The notes beneath the pieces are model-generated. The model did not search any database. It saw nothing but the letters and a program-made list of their open reading frames with translations, and had not been told where the DNA came from. The translations under genes were made by a program, and so were the position numbers. A stretch of DNA of 64,000 nt from an uncultured Actinomycetes bacterium (GTDB lineage: Bacteria > Actinomycetota > Actinomycetes > Nanopelagicales > Nanopelagicaceae). Shown piece after piece: positions 45,586-54,859 of the stretch. Location: assembly GCA_903822425.1 (NCBI GenBank), contig CAIJOY010000023.1, positions 18,248-82,247 on the forward strand, written 5' to 3'. Position 1 is the stretch's first letter, and each line of letters starts with the position of its first letter.

Positions 45586-46323
45586 ATGAAAATTGGCATC
45601 ATCGCTGGTACTGGTTTTTATAATTTGCCAGCACTTGCTGGTGCCACACCAACTCCGGTTGATACCCAATACGGTAAGGCACTCATCACCAGGGGCAAGT
45701 GGCACAATGCCGAGATAGTTTTTCTTACAAGGCACGGTGTGGATCACAGTGTTCCACCCAGCAAAGTCAATTATCGCGCAAATATCACCGCCCTTAAAAA
45801 TGAAGGTGTTGAATTTGTTATTGCAGTAAATGTCGTAGGCGGGATAGATCCCGCACTTGGAGCAGGTTCCTTGCAACTTCTCGATGACTTTGTAGATTTT
45901 ACATCTGGACGTGAGCACACATTCTTCGATGGAATCCAACCTGGTGGTGTCCAACATAGTGATATGTCAGATTTATATGATGGGCCAGTTAAAGCGGCGA
46001 TGGTGGAATCAGCCAAAGCCGCTGGTATCCCACTTGCAGTGGGAGGCGTTTACGCTGGGTTTAATGGTCCGCGCTTTGAAACTCCAGCTGAAATTCGTCT
46101 GGCAGCCCTTGCCGGTGCAACTGTTGTGGGAATGACGGGATGTCCTGAAGTTTCATTAGCAAAGGAAGCGGCCCTTAGGTATGCAGCAATCGCCCTCGTT
46201 GTTAATCCTGCAGCCGGAGTTGGGACAACTCCCATCACTATGGAGGAAATTAACCAAGCACTCAAGGGGGCCAGTGAGAAGGTTATTACCATCATTGATG
46301 GTGCGATAAAGTCTGTTTCATGA
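45586..46323 (+). CDS. mtnP: S-methyl-5'-thioadenosine phosphorylase
   Basis: The 245-residue protein matches MTA phosphorylase: IIAGTGFYNLP, TRHGVDHSVPPSKVNYRANI and NGPRFETPAEIRLA, then VVGMTGCPEVSLAKEAALRY and VVNPAAG. It phosphorolyses methylthioadenosine (and commonly 5'-deoxyadenosine) to adenine and the 5-substituted ribose-1-phosphate used by MtnA. It follows the importer ATPase by 5 bases and overlaps the deaminase gene by four, tying uptake to cleavage. Some members act on 5'-methylthioinosine or guanosine instead. Confidence 0.9.
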   Translation: MKIGIIAGTGFYNLPALAGATPTPVDTQYGKALITRGKWHNAEIVFLTRHGVDHSVPPSKVNYRANITALKNEGVEFVIAVNVVGGIDPALGAGSLQLLDDFVDFTSGREHTFFDGIQPGGVQHSDMSDLYDGPVKAAMVESAKAAGIPLAVGGVYAGFNGPRFETPAEIRLAALAGATVVGMTGCPEVSLAKEAALRYAAIALVVNPAAGVGTTPITMEEINQALKGASEKVITIIDGAIKSVS

Positions 46324-47642
46324 GCGCACCTGTTGATCTATTAATTATCAACGCGAAATACGCCGTTAGTGTCAACTCTAAGAACGAAATATTTGAAAAA
46401 TATTCGATCGCAATCACTGATGGCAAGATCTCTCATTTTGCACCTGCAGATGAACTACGAAATTTAGAGGCCACTAAAACTTTTGATGCCACTAACCATT
46501 TGATTTCACCGGGATTGATCAATTCACATACTCATTTAGCAATGTCACTGCTTCGTGGTTGGGCTGAAGGAGTTGACCTGCAAGGATTTCTTGAACGCGT
46601 GTGGGCAGCAGAAGGCGCCATTATGGATGATGCGACTTCTCAACTTGGCACCGAATTGGGAGCTTTGGAAGCACTTCTATCGGGCACAACCACAACGATG
46701 GATATGTATTTGAATCCTGCTGCCACCCACACAGGGGCGGTCCGCGTTGGCCTTCGACATATCTGCGGTCCGATTTTCTTTGATTTTCCTGGCCTTGATG
46801 GCCTTGAGTGGCAAGAACGTATCGACCGCGCTCTTGTCTGGAAACAAGAACTAGAAAAAATAGGGGGACCTTACATTCCCACCTATCTCATGCCGCATAG
46901 CACCTACACGGATTCTCCAGAGCACTTAACTGAAGTTGCGCAGATTGCTCAACAACTTGATGCAAGCATCCATTTACATGTTTCCGAAACGCAAGCTGAA
47001 AATGATGATATCCGAACTCGCTTTGGCAAAACACCTACAGAGGTTTGCAGGGATACCGGAATATTGGGGCGCCACACAATTTATGGTCATGGGGTTCATC
47101 TTTCTGATTCAGATATGCAGATAATGGCCAAGGCTGGAACAGCAGTTGCACATTGCCCCGGAAGCAATTTGAAATTGGGTAGCGGAATCGCAAAATTTAG
47201 AAAAATGATTGGATCCGGAATCAAAGTTGGGCTAGGTACTGATGGGTGTTCATCTAGTAATGATCTCGATATGTTCGCTGTCATGCGCATGGCAGCCCAC
47301 TTAGTCTCATTCACCGATAGCCCTGCTGATGTAGACCTCAATCAAATTATTCGCGCAGCAACTGCTGATGGCGCAGTGGCAGTCGGATTGGGTGATCGAA
47401 TTGGGAGCATTGAAGTAGGCAAAGAAGCCGATCTGATTGCCATAGATCTGGCTCAAGCACACTTAACTCCAATACATAACGTCTTGGCACTTTTAGTTTT
47501 CGCGGCAGGTCGAGGAGATGTCACCGATGTGTGGGTAGCAGGTGAGCATGTCATTTCTGATCGGACAAGTACAAAAATTGACCAGATAGATCTTCTTGCT
47601 CGAGTGAATGCTCGCGTGAAAGTATTGGCGGATATTCAATAA
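46320..47642 (+). CDS. mtaD: Amidohydrolase, probable 5'-methylthioadenosine/S-adenosylhomocysteine deaminase
   Basis: The 440-residue protein is an ATZ/TRZ-type amidohydrolase: LINSHTHLAMSLLRGWAEG supplies the HxH zinc ligands, IHLHVSETQ the third His and GLGTDGCSSSNDLDMF the Asp. The C-terminus carries the composite beta-sandwich with IGSIEVGKEADLIAID. Family members deaminate MTA, SAH or adenosine; other aromatic amine deaminases are possible. In the operon with mtnP it would make the inosine form of the substrate or act on other adenosines. ATGA overlap upstream, adjacent to the cupin downstream. Confidence 0.83.
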   Translation: MSAPVDLLIINAKYAVSVNSKNEIFEKYSIAITDGKISHFAPADELRNLEATKTFDATNHLISPGLINSHTHLAMSLLRGWAEGVDLQGFLERVWAAEGAIMDDATSQLGTELGALEALLSGTTTTMDMYLNPAATHTGAVRVGLRHICGPIFFDFPGLDGLEWQERIDRALVWKQELEKIGGPYIPTYLMPHSTYTDSPEHLTEVAQIAQQLDASIHLHVSETQAENDDIRTRFGKTPTEVCRDTGILGRHTIYGHGVHLSDSDMQIMAKAGTAVAHCPGSNLKLGSGIAKFRKMIGSGIKVGLGTDGCSSSNDLDMFAVMRMAAHLVSFTDSPADVDLNQIIRAATADGAVAVGLGDRIGSIEVGKEADLIAIDLAQAHLTPIHNVLALLVFAAGRGDVTDVWVAGEHVISDRTSTKIDQIDLLARVNARVKVLADIQ

Positions 47643-48086
47643 ATGCAATCCCTCAGCGCTCAAGATATATGTACAAGATTAAACCTGCAGCCTCTTGCAG
47701 GTGAGGGCGGAATGTGGGCTCCCATTAACCGAAATGAAAATGGGAACAGTATCTATTTTTTAATGGAACGGCCAGATTTCTCGGCTTGGCATGTACTGGC
47801 CGAAGCCGAGACATGGGTGCATGTTGCTGGCGCTCCAGTTGCACTTCATACCATTGATAAGAATTTGGAGATTCATACACTCTCACGCGAGAGCGAGAAC
47901 GTTAATCTCTCCTTCACGGTCCAACCCGGAGTGTGGATGGCTGCTGAAAGTCTGGGCACTTGGTCACTGGTGACGTGTTTTGTAACCCCCGCATTTACTC
48001 AGATGAAACTAGCCGATCGCGCTCAAGTAGATCTATGGGTTGATAAATATGGTCCCGATGTTGCAAGGTTAATCCATGGCAAATGA
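47643..48086 (+). CDS. Cupin of the DUF985 type
   Basis: The 147-residue protein resembles DUF985 cupins: IYFLMERPDFSAWHVLAEAE and WVHVAGAPVALHTID, then VQPGVWMAAE and LVTCFVTPAF in the second half. It is a single double-stranded beta-helix. The usual family pattern S-x-W-H supplies one metal His here. No activity is established. It is notable because a different cupin performs methylthiol release after the RuBisCO-like step in R. rubrum. It starts immediately after the mtaD stop and overlaps the SDR gene by 11 bases. Confidence 0.72.
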   Translation: MQSLSAQDICTRLNLQPLAGEGGMWAPINRNENGNSIYFLMERPDFSAWHVLAEAETWVHVAGAPVALHTIDKNLEIHTLSRESENVNLSFTVQPGVWMAAESLGTWSLVTCFVTPAFTQMKLADRAQVDLWVDKYGPDVARLIHGK

Positions 48087-48789
48087 CTTTCAAGGCAAAG
48101 TTCTCCTGATCACCGGTGCAAGCGGAACGATTGGTAGAGCACTAACCCAACATTTTCTTGCCCTTGATGCAATCGTGTGTGCTCAAGTAAATACAAGATC
48201 ACTTGAGGCACACCCAAATTTGCACATCTTTCCAATAGATTTCAAGGCAGTAGGTGTAGCCAGAAAATTGGTCGAATCAAGCATCGAAGCAACTGGGAAA
48301 ATAGATTTTCTTATCAACAATGCAGCTAATCAGGATGTTTTCCCTCTTGCTGCCACCACTGCAGAATTAGCTGACGATATTTTCCATGCAAATGTTTCAA
48401 TTCCGGCAGAATTCCTTGCACTTGCAGTGAAAGCAAAGGTGAAGGTTTGTTTAAACATTTCATCAATTGAGGCCGATTCTGCACGCCCCGGCCATGCAAT
48501 TTATGGCGCAAGTAAGGCTGCACTTGATGCACTTACCCGTTCTGCTGGTCAAGAACTAGCGCCTATGAGGACTCTTGGTCTGCGTTTGGGATTAGTGGGT
48601 ACATCTGGAATTGATCAAGCTTGGCCGGAAGGTGTGAACTCATGGAAGCAATCAGCGCCCCTCAAGCGTTATGCAACTGCTAACGAAGTTGCAGGTGTTG
48701 TTGAATTCTTGCTTTCTCCCGCAAATGCATGGGCGACAGGTACGACCTACGATTTTGACGGTGGGATTTCGACAAAAGCCAACTGGTAA
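48076..48789 (+). CDS. Short-chain dehydrogenase/reductase
   Basis: The 237-residue protein is a classical SDR: LLITGASGTIGRALTQHF for NAD(P), NNAANQDVFP, SSIEADSARPGHAIYGASKAA with the catalytic Ser-Tyr-Lys, and a C-terminal TTYDFDGGIS. Substrate unknown. As last gene of the importer-mtnP operon, it may reduce or oxidise an aldehyde or sugar made there. A 41-base gap separates it from deoC. Confidence 0.85.
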   Translation: MANDFQGKVLLITGASGTIGRALTQHFLALDAIVCAQVNTRSLEAHPNLHIFPIDFKAVGVARKLVESSIEATGKIDFLINNAANQDVFPLAATTAELADDIFHANVSIPAEFLALAVKAKVKVCLNISSIEADSARPGHAIYGASKAALDALTRSAGQELAPMRTLGLRLGLVGTSGIDQAWPEGVNSWKQSAPLKRYATANEVAGVVEFLLSPANAWATGTTYDFDGGISTKANW

Positions 48790-48830
48790 TAATTGATCCA
48801 TAGAAAATTAGTCAATACAATGACCTTCTC

Positions 48831-49778
48831 ATGAACGCTTCCACAATCCTTGACGGCTCAGAAGCGTCACTCAAAAATTTCTTACGCACCCTGCCTGGGG
48901 TGGATCAAGTGGGAGCTGAAGCTCGCGCAGCAATGCTCGGCACGCGAAGCATTAAGAATGCCAGCAAGAGTTACGCGATTGATTTAGCAATATCTATGGT
49001 TGACCTCACTACTTTGGAAGGTGCGGATACTCCAGGAAAAGTTAGAGCACTATGTTCCAAAGGGCTTCGACCTGATCCAACGGATGCATCCGTTCCACGC
49101 GTTGGAGCAATCTGTGTCTATAACGACATGGTTGAAATTGGTCGACAACATTTGGATTCAATTGGTGGGCAAGATCTTCCTATCGCTGCAGTATCGACAG
49201 CATTTCCATCAGGGCGAGCATCGATGCCTGTGAAAATTCATGATACTCAAGATGCAATTGCAGCCGGGGCCACAGAAATCGATATGGTTATCGACCGTGG
49301 CGCATTTCTGTCTGGGCACTATGGAACCGTTTTTGATGAGATTAAGCAGATTAAACAACTATGTGGAGAACGCGCCCACCTCAAAGTGATTCTTGAAACT
49401 GGAGAACTTGTCACCTATGACAACGTACGCAAAGCCTCGTTCTTGGCAATGTTGGCTGGTGCAGATTTCATTAAGACATCCACAGGCAAAGTTGCCCCTG
49501 CAGCCACCGCTCCAGTGGTTTTAGTGATGCTAGAGGCCGTTCGTGATTATTACGCCATGACGGGTCAAAAGATTGGCGTTAAAGCCGCAGGAGGTATTCG
49601 CACAACCAAGGATGCAATTAAGCAATTGGTCTTGGTTAATGAAACCGCAGGACCAGAATGGTTACATCCAAGCCTTTTTCGAATCGGTGCCAGCGCATTA
49701 CTCAATGACTTGCTGATGCAGCGTATGAAGATCCGCGATGGCAGATACGCTAGCCCTAACTACGTGACTATCGACTAA
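48831..49778 (+). CDS. deoC: Deoxyribose-phosphate aldolase DeoC
   Basis: The 315-residue protein has the class I aldolase motifs: EIDMVIDRGAFLSGHY, LKVILETGELV with the catalytic-triad Lys region and ADFIKTSTGKVAP with the Schiff-base lysine. It splits 2-deoxyribose-5-phosphate into glyceraldehyde-3-phosphate and acetaldehyde. It is longer than the 220-260 residue enterobacterial form, as in other actinobacteria. Two bases separate it from the aldehyde dehydrogenase that can take up the acetaldehyde. Confidence 0.93.
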   Translation: MNASTILDGSEASLKNFLRTLPGVDQVGAEARAAMLGTRSIKNASKSYAIDLAISMVDLTTLEGADTPGKVRALCSKGLRPDPTDASVPRVGAICVYNDMVEIGRQHLDSIGGQDLPIAAVSTAFPSGRASMPVKIHDTQDAIAAGATEIDMVIDRGAFLSGHYGTVFDEIKQIKQLCGERAHLKVILETGELVTYDNVRKASFLAMLAGADFIKTSTGKVAPAATAPVVLVMLEAVRDYYAMTGQKIGVKAAGGIRTTKDAIKQLVLVNETAGPEWLHPSLFRIGASALLNDLLMQRMKIRDGRYASPNYVTID

Positions 49779-49780
49779 GA

Positions 49781-51238
49781 ATGAGTGATGCATCCATGAG
49801 CAACTTCGAATACGCACCAGCGCCAGAATCGCGCGCAGTCGTCTCCATCGATCCTGTTTATGGTCTATTTATCAATGGCAAGTTTGTGCCAGGAAAAACA
49901 CATTTTCCAGCGATCAACCCTGCAACAGGTGAGAAACTCAGCAAGATTACTCAAGCCAGCGCAACCGATGTCAACAAAGCAGTTGCTGCTGCACGTGGTG
50001 TCTATTCAAAGACGTGGTCAAAGATGCCTCCAGCTGAGCGTGCAAAATATCTTTATCGCATTGCGCGTATCCTCCAAGAGCGTGCTCGTGAGTTCGCTGT
50101 CCTTGAAACTTTAGATAACGGCAAACCCATCCGCGAATCTCGCGATATTGATATTCCACTTGTTGCTGCACATTTTTTCTATCACGCAGGATGGGCTGAC
50201 AAATTGCAGTATGCGGGGTTTGGCACACAACCAAAAGCCCATGGCGTTGTTGGTGCGATCATTCCTTGGAACTTTCCACTTCTCATGCTCGCTTGGAAAG
50301 TTGCGCCAGCACTTGCTACTGGTAACACCGTCGTTTTAAAACCGGCCGAAACGACTTCACTGACGGCTTTATTATTTGCTCAAGTGTGCCAGCAAGCCGA
50401 ACTTCCAGCGGGTGTAGTCAACATTGTGACTGGCGATGGCAAAGTCGGAGCCGCACTTGTTAACCATCCTGATGTCGACAAAATTGCGTTCACTGGATCA
50501 ACTGATGTAGGCAAAATAATTGCCAGATCCGTTGCCCATTCTGGTAAGAGTGTCACTCTTGAATTAGGTGGCAAGGGCGCCAATATTGTTTTTGAAGATG
50601 CTGCCATTGATGAAGCAGTTGAAGGCATAGTCAACGGAATCTTTTTTAACCAAGGCCATGTGTGTTGCGCGGGTTCACGCTTGCTCGTGCAAGAAGGAAT
50701 TCATGATGAGTTACTCGAGAAATTAAAGCGCCGTATGGGTCAAATTCGCCTGGGTGATCCACTGGATAAGAACACCGATATCGGTGCCATCAACTCAGCT
50801 GACCAGTTAGCAAAAATCAAAGCACTTACTGACGTGGGCCTTCGCGAAGGTGGCGAAAGTTGGAGCCCAGATTGCGTACTGCCAGATAAAGGTTTCTGGT
50901 TTGCACCAACGATTTTCACCGGTGTTACACAAGCCCATCGCATTGCGCGTGAAGAAATCTTCGGCCCAGTGCTTTCAGTTCTCACATTCCGCACCCCACA
51001 AGAGGCGATGGAGAAAGCCAACAACACTCCATTTGGCCTCTCAGCCGGTATCTGGTCAGAAAAAGGTTCGCGCATTCTTTGGGCAAGTAAGCACCTGCAA
51101 GCTGGTGTGATCTGGGCAAATACATTCAATAAATTTGATCCAACAAGTCCATTCGGTGGATATAAAGAATCCGGTTGGGGACGTGAAGGTGGTCGTCATG
51201 GCTTAGGTGCCTACCTCAAGGGAGATGATCATGAGTAA
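49781..51238 (+). CDS. NAD(P)-dependent aldehyde dehydrogenase
   Basis: The 485-residue protein is a full ALDH: VGAIIPWNFPLLMLAWK, FTGSTDVGK, VTLELGGKGANIVFED with the general-base Glu, and FFNQGHVCCAGSRL with the catalytic Cys. Next to deoC it most likely oxidises acetaldehyde to acetate, completing deoxyribose breakdown. It might also accept the aldehyde from the aldolase/SDR route. It overlaps the truncated ALDH gene by 8 bases. Confidence 0.92.
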   Translation: MSDASMSNFEYAPAPESRAVVSIDPVYGLFINGKFVPGKTHFPAINPATGEKLSKITQASATDVNKAVAAARGVYSKTWSKMPPAERAKYLYRIARILQERAREFAVLETLDNGKPIRESRDIDIPLVAAHFFYHAGWADKLQYAGFGTQPKAHGVVGAIIPWNFPLLMLAWKVAPALATGNTVVLKPAETTSLTALLFAQVCQQAELPAGVVNIVTGDGKVGAALVNHPDVDKIAFTGSTDVGKIIARSVAHSGKSVTLELGGKGANIVFEDAAIDEAVEGIVNGIFFNQGHVCCAGSRLLVQEGIHDELLEKLKRRMGQIRLGDPLDKNTDIGAINSADQLAKIKALTDVGLREGGESWSPDCVLPDKGFWFAPTIFTGVTQAHRIAREEIFGPVLSVLTFRTPQEAMEKANNTPFGLSAGIWSEKGSRILWASKHLQAGVIWANTFNKFDPTSPFGGYKESGWGREGGRHGLGAYLKGDDHE

Positions 51239-52073
51239 TCGCATTGATGTCAAGAAGACATATAAACTTTTTATTAACGGACAATTTCCGCGTTCTGAAT
51301 CTGGCCGTGTTTATGAAATTAAGTCTGGCAAAGATTTCTTAGCCAACCCTGCACAAGCATCACGTAAAGATTTACGCGATGCAGTAACAGCAGCTCGCAG
51401 CGCCCATACTGGTTGGGCAAATGCAACGGCATACAATCGTGGGCAAATTCTTTACCGCATCGCTGAAATGTTAGAGGGGCGCTCATCGCAATTTGTTGAG
51501 GAAATTTGCGCCCTAGAGAAGTCCACCAGTGCACAAGCAAAAGCCCAAGTTTCACAAGCAATAGATCGTTGGGTTTGGTATGCAGGTTGGGCAGATAAAA
51601 TTGCAACAACTTTTGGTGCAACAAACCCTGTGGCTGGTCCGTACTACAACTTCACGATCCCAGAACCTATGGGAGTAGTCGGAATTTTGGCGCCAGAGAA
51701 ACCATCACTTTTAGGGTTAGTGGAGTCTCTAGCGCCAGTACTTGTTTCTGGAAATACCGCAGTGTTGGTAGCAAGTCAGAGCGCTCCCCTGACTGCAATT
51801 ACTTTTGCTGAAGTTTTGGCAACAAGTGATCTGCCATCTGGAGTGTGCAACATTCTTACTGGCATCAAAGAGGAACTCGCGCCATGGATGGCATCTCATA
51901 TGGATATCAATGCCATGGATATTTCGGGTGCTGCTAAGAAAATTCAACCAGCCCTACGCGAAGCAGGTGCTGATAACCTCAAGCGCATCTTCTCCTTCAA
52001 CGAGAAAGTTTCCACACAGCGCATGGTTTCATTCCTTGAAGCCAAAACAATCTGGCACACAATCGGAATTTAG
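51231..52073 (+). CDS. Truncated aldehyde dehydrogenase-like protein lacking the catalytic domain
   Basis: ATG at 51231 overlaps the preceding ALDH stop (ATGAGTAA). The 280-residue product covers only the N-terminal part of the ALDH fold: FINGQFPRSESGR, then MGVVGILAPEKPSLLG, VSGNTAVLVASQSAPLTA and LPSGVCNILTGIKEELAPWM. It ends shortly after, before the FTGS, ELGGK and catalytic Cys motifs, and the stop lies 8 bases from the end of add, so no remnant of a catalytic half exists. The open, well-conserved frame and translational coupling argue for a functional partner or regulator of the full-length enzyme and not simple decay. Confidence 0.8.
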   Translation: MSNRIDVKKTYKLFINGQFPRSESGRVYEIKSGKDFLANPAQASRKDLRDAVTAARSAHTGWANATAYNRGQILYRIAEMLEGRSSQFVEEICALEKSTSAQAKAQVSQAIDRWVWYAGWADKIATTFGATNPVAGPYYNFTIPEPMGVVGILAPEKPSLLGLVESLAPVLVSGNTAVLVASQSAPLTAITFAEVLATSDLPSGVCNILTGIKEELAPWMASHMDINAMDISGAAKKIQPALREAGADNLKRIFSFNEKVSTQRMVSFLEAKTIWHTIGI

Positions 52074-52081
52074 GAAGAGAA

Positions 52082-53179
52082 TTATTCGGCTGAAATTGCC
52101 AAATATCCCGGTTTTACAACTTCTTCTATAAGAGCCAAGCGTTCCTCAAATGGAATGAAAGCACTCTTGAGGGCATTAACCGTCACGCGCTGTAAATCAA
52201 GGAAATTCCAGTCAAATGCTTTGACTAACTCATCCATCTCATGGGTCATGGAAGTCTGGCTCATGAGCCTGTTATCTGTATTGACTGTGACCCTAAATCT
52301 CAATTTTGCTAACTTTCCAATCGGATGTTCCTTGATCGTCTTTGCGGCACCGGTTTGCAGATTTGATGTTGGACACATCTCCAATGGAACTCGGCGATCG
52401 CGAATATATGAAGCCAGTCTTCCTAATTTTGCGCTCGACCCGGTGAGATCAATGTCATCAATAATGCGAACTCCATGTCCAAGGCGCTCAGCCCCGCACA
52501 ATTGAATGGCTTCCCAAATAGATGGCAACCCATATGCCTCACCCGCGTGAATTGTGAAGTGAGCATTTTCTCGCCGCAAGAATTCAAAAGTTTCAAGTTG
52601 GTCACTAGGAGGAAACCCATCCTCGGGGCCTGCGATATCAAATCCAACGACACCTTGATCGCGATATTTAACAACAAGATCTGCAACATCTTGCGACAAT
52701 TTATTCTGGCGCATTCCGCACAGAATTGACGTCACGCGAATTGCAAAGCCTTCAGCACGAGCATCTGCTTCCCCTAGTCGATATCCCTCAAGAGTTGCTT
52801 CAACTACCTGTGACATGGTTAAACCTTTTAATGTGAATAACTCAGGAGCGCCTCGAACTTCTGCATACACGACACCGTCGCGGGCAAGGTCAAGTGCACA
52901 TTCTCGAGCCACTCGAATAATATCTTCCCGGCGCTGCATGACTGCAATCGTGTGCTCAAAAGTTTCTAGGTAGCGAACAAGTGAACCGGAGTCACACGAT
53001 TCACGAAACCAATTACCTAGCGCGGTTGCATCTGTTGTAGCCAGGGCGTCATATCCAATTTCTTGAGCAATATCGATGATGGTTTGTGGTCGGAGTCCAC
53101 CGTCTAGATGGTCGTGAAGAAGTGCTTTAGGAAGACGTCTGATCTGTTCCTGCGAGGGGCGTTTCAATAAATTGTTCAT
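52082..53179 (-). CDS. add: Adenosine deaminase
   Basis: The 365-residue protein has [16 protein letters not shown] with the HxH zinc ligands, [17 protein letters not shown] with the His and catalytic Glu, RLGHGVRI, and CPTSN followed by [11 protein letters not shown] with the Asp ligand. It deaminates adenosine and deoxyadenosine. It is encoded downstream of deoA with ATGA overlap. The add, deoA and cdd order is shared with mycobacteria as I recall. Confidence 0.94.
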   Translation of the reverse strand: MNNLLKRPSQEQIRRLPKALLHDHLDGGLRPQTIIDIAQEIGYDALATTDATALGNWFRESCDSGSLVRYLETFEHTIAVMQRREDIIRVARECALDLARDGVVYAEVRGAPELFTLKGLTMSQVVEATLEGYRLGEADARAEGFAIRVTSILCGMRQNKLSQDVADLVVKYRDQGVVGFDIAGPEDGFPPSDQLETFEFLRRENAHFTIHAGEAYGLPSIWEAIQLCGAERLGHGVRIIDDIDLTGSSAKLGRLASYIRDRRVPLEMCPTSNLQTGAAKTIKEHPIGKLAKLRFRVTVNTDNRLMSQTSMTHEMDELVKAFDWNFLDLQRVTVNALKSAFIPFEERLALIEEVVKPGYLAISAE

Positions 53180-54465
53180 GGCTCAATCCGTTCGATGATG
53201 AGAGGAAGGGGATTTGCGGTTCCGCCTTGCACAATGGTGACGGCTCCTTCAAGTGACTCCAATGCACGTTCAAATCTGGCACTTTCATCTGTATGCAAAG
53301 TGAAAAGAAGATCTCCTTCTTTCACTACTTCCCCTGGTTTAGCGTGAATTTCAATGCCGGCCCCAGCTTGTAGTTTCTCACCTTGGCGTGAGCGACCTGC
53401 GCCTAGTCTCCATGAGGCAACACCCACTTTAAGAGCATGCATGCTCGTCATTGTTCCACTGTGCTGGGCACGCACCTGGTGGCTTTCTTTGGCCGTTGGC
53501 AATGGTGCATCAGGATTACCGCCTTGTGCCGAAATCATTGCGCGCCAATGATCCATAGCGCTCCCATCTTTCAAGGCATCTGCTGGATCTTTTCCCTTGA
53601 TATTTGCTGCAGATAACATTTCACGGGCAAGCAAAATTGTTAATTCGCGAACATCTGCAGGTCCACCGCCAGCTAGAACTTCAACAGATTCTCGAACTTC
53701 GAGAGCATTTCCAACTGTCAGGCCAAGTGGTACATCCATTGCAGTAACCAACGCACGCGTTTTAACGCCAGCATCTGTTCCGAGTTGGACCATGGTTCGT
53801 GCGAGTTCGCCAGCACGAGCAGGATCACTCATAAATGCTCCATTGCCAGTTTTTACATCCAGAATAAGAACCGATGTTCCTTCGGCAATCTTCTTGCTCA
53901 TAATTGAAGAGGCAATGAGCGGGATTGCTTCAACAGTGGCAGTGACATCCCGTAGTGCATACAACTTCTTATCAGCCGGAGCTAATCCAGCAGTTGCTGC
54001 ACAAATCACTGCGCCACAATCCTGTAAAACCTTGAGCATCTCAGCATTAGTCAGCTCTGCACGCCAACCCGGTATGGATTCCAATTTATCTAAAGTTCCA
54101 CCAGTGTGGCCAAGTCCTCTTCCAGAAAGCTGCGGCACCGCACCACCACATGCTGCAACTAAGGGAGCTAATGGAAGGGTAATTTTGTCTCCCACGCCAC
54201 CAGTTGAATGTTTATCTGTGGTTGGACGATCTAGTGCAGACCAATTCATGCGTTCCCCGCTGTTGATCATTGCGTTTGTCCAACGTGAGATTTCTCGCGA
54301 ATTCATACCATTAAGAAGTATTGCCATCAACAGCGCTGACATCTGTTCATCAGCAACAACGCCACGTGTGTATGCAGAAATGATCCAATCAATCATTTCA
54401 TTGGATAACTCATTGCGATCTCGTTTAGCAGCAATCACCTCTACTGCTGCGAATGGTTCAATCAA
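53176..54465 (-). CDS. deoA: Thymidine phosphorylase DeoA
   Basis: About 429 residues of the pyrimidine nucleoside phosphorylase type: [38 protein letters not shown] with the phosphate site, [20 protein letters not shown], and a C-terminal domain with [20 protein letters not shown]. It cleaves thymidine/deoxyuridine to base and deoxyribose-1-phosphate. The start is uncertain: TTG at 54465 overlaps the cdd stop (TTGATTGA) and aligns with the family, while TTG at 54477 or 54492 would overlap further. Confidence 0.92.
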   Translation of the reverse strand: MIEPFAAVEVIAAKRDRNELSNEMIDWIISAYTRGVVADEQMSALLMAILLNGMNSREISRWTNAMINSGERMNWSALDRPTTDKHSTGGVGDKITLPLAPLVAACGGAVPQLSGRGLGHTGGTLDKLESIPGWRAELTNAEMLKVLQDCGAVICAATAGLAPADKKLYALRDVTATVEAIPLIASSIMSKKIAEGTSVLILDVKTGNGAFMSDPARAGELARTMVQLGTDAGVKTRALVTAMDVPLGLTVGNALEVRESVEVLAGGGPADVRELTILLAREMLSAANIKGKDPADALKDGSAMDHWRAMISAQGGNPDAPLPTAKESHQVRAQHSGTMTSMHALKVGVASWRLGAGRSRQGEKLQAGAGIEIHAKPGEVVKEGDLLFTLHTDESARFERALESLEGAVTIVQGGTANPLPLIIERIEP

Positions 54466-54859
54466 GACGTCGCTCAATTTCTTCAGGGCCAAAGGCCCAA
54501 GGCAACAACTCTGAAAGCGGTTTAATCCCTGTATCGGTCATAATTTGTAGTGAAGCCCCACCATGCTCATGCAGCAATTGTCTACAGCGGCCACAGGGCA
54601 TTAAGTAGTTGCCAGAAATATCTACGCAAGAAAAAGCAATAAGTTTGCCTCCCCCGCTAGCGACCAAGGATGAAATAAGGCCGCATTCGGCGCACAGTGT
54701 TAAGCCGTAACTAGCGTTTTCCACGTTGCAGCCGCTGATAATTCGACCGTCATCAACAAGGGCAGCTGCTCCCACCGGAAATTTTGAGTAAGGCGCATAG
54801 GCGCGCTTCATCGCATCTGTTGCAGTAATTCGTAAAACTTCCCAGTCGGTCTGTTTCAC
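54458..54859 (-). CDS. cdd: Cytidine deaminase
   Basis: The 133-residue protein has the zinc motifs NVENASYGLTLCAECG (C-A-E) and MPCGRCRQLLHEHGG (PCxxC). It converts cytidine/deoxycytidine to uridine/deoxyuridine, feeding DeoA. GTG at 54859 overlaps the binding-protein stop (GTGA). Homotetramer type with three zinc cysteines. Confidence 0.94.
   Translation of the reverse strand: MKQTDWEVLRITATDAMKRAYAPYSKFPVGAAALVDDGRIISGCNVENASYGLTLCAECGLISSLVASGGGKLIAFSCVDISGNYLMPCGRCRQLLHEHGGASLQIMTDTGIKPLSELLPWAFGPEEIERRLD

Noticed and set aside
53597..54514. Open frame of about 305 codons on the plus strand opposite deoA
   Set aside because: Antisense shadow of a clearly recognised enzyme; no motif, start context or neighbour supports it.
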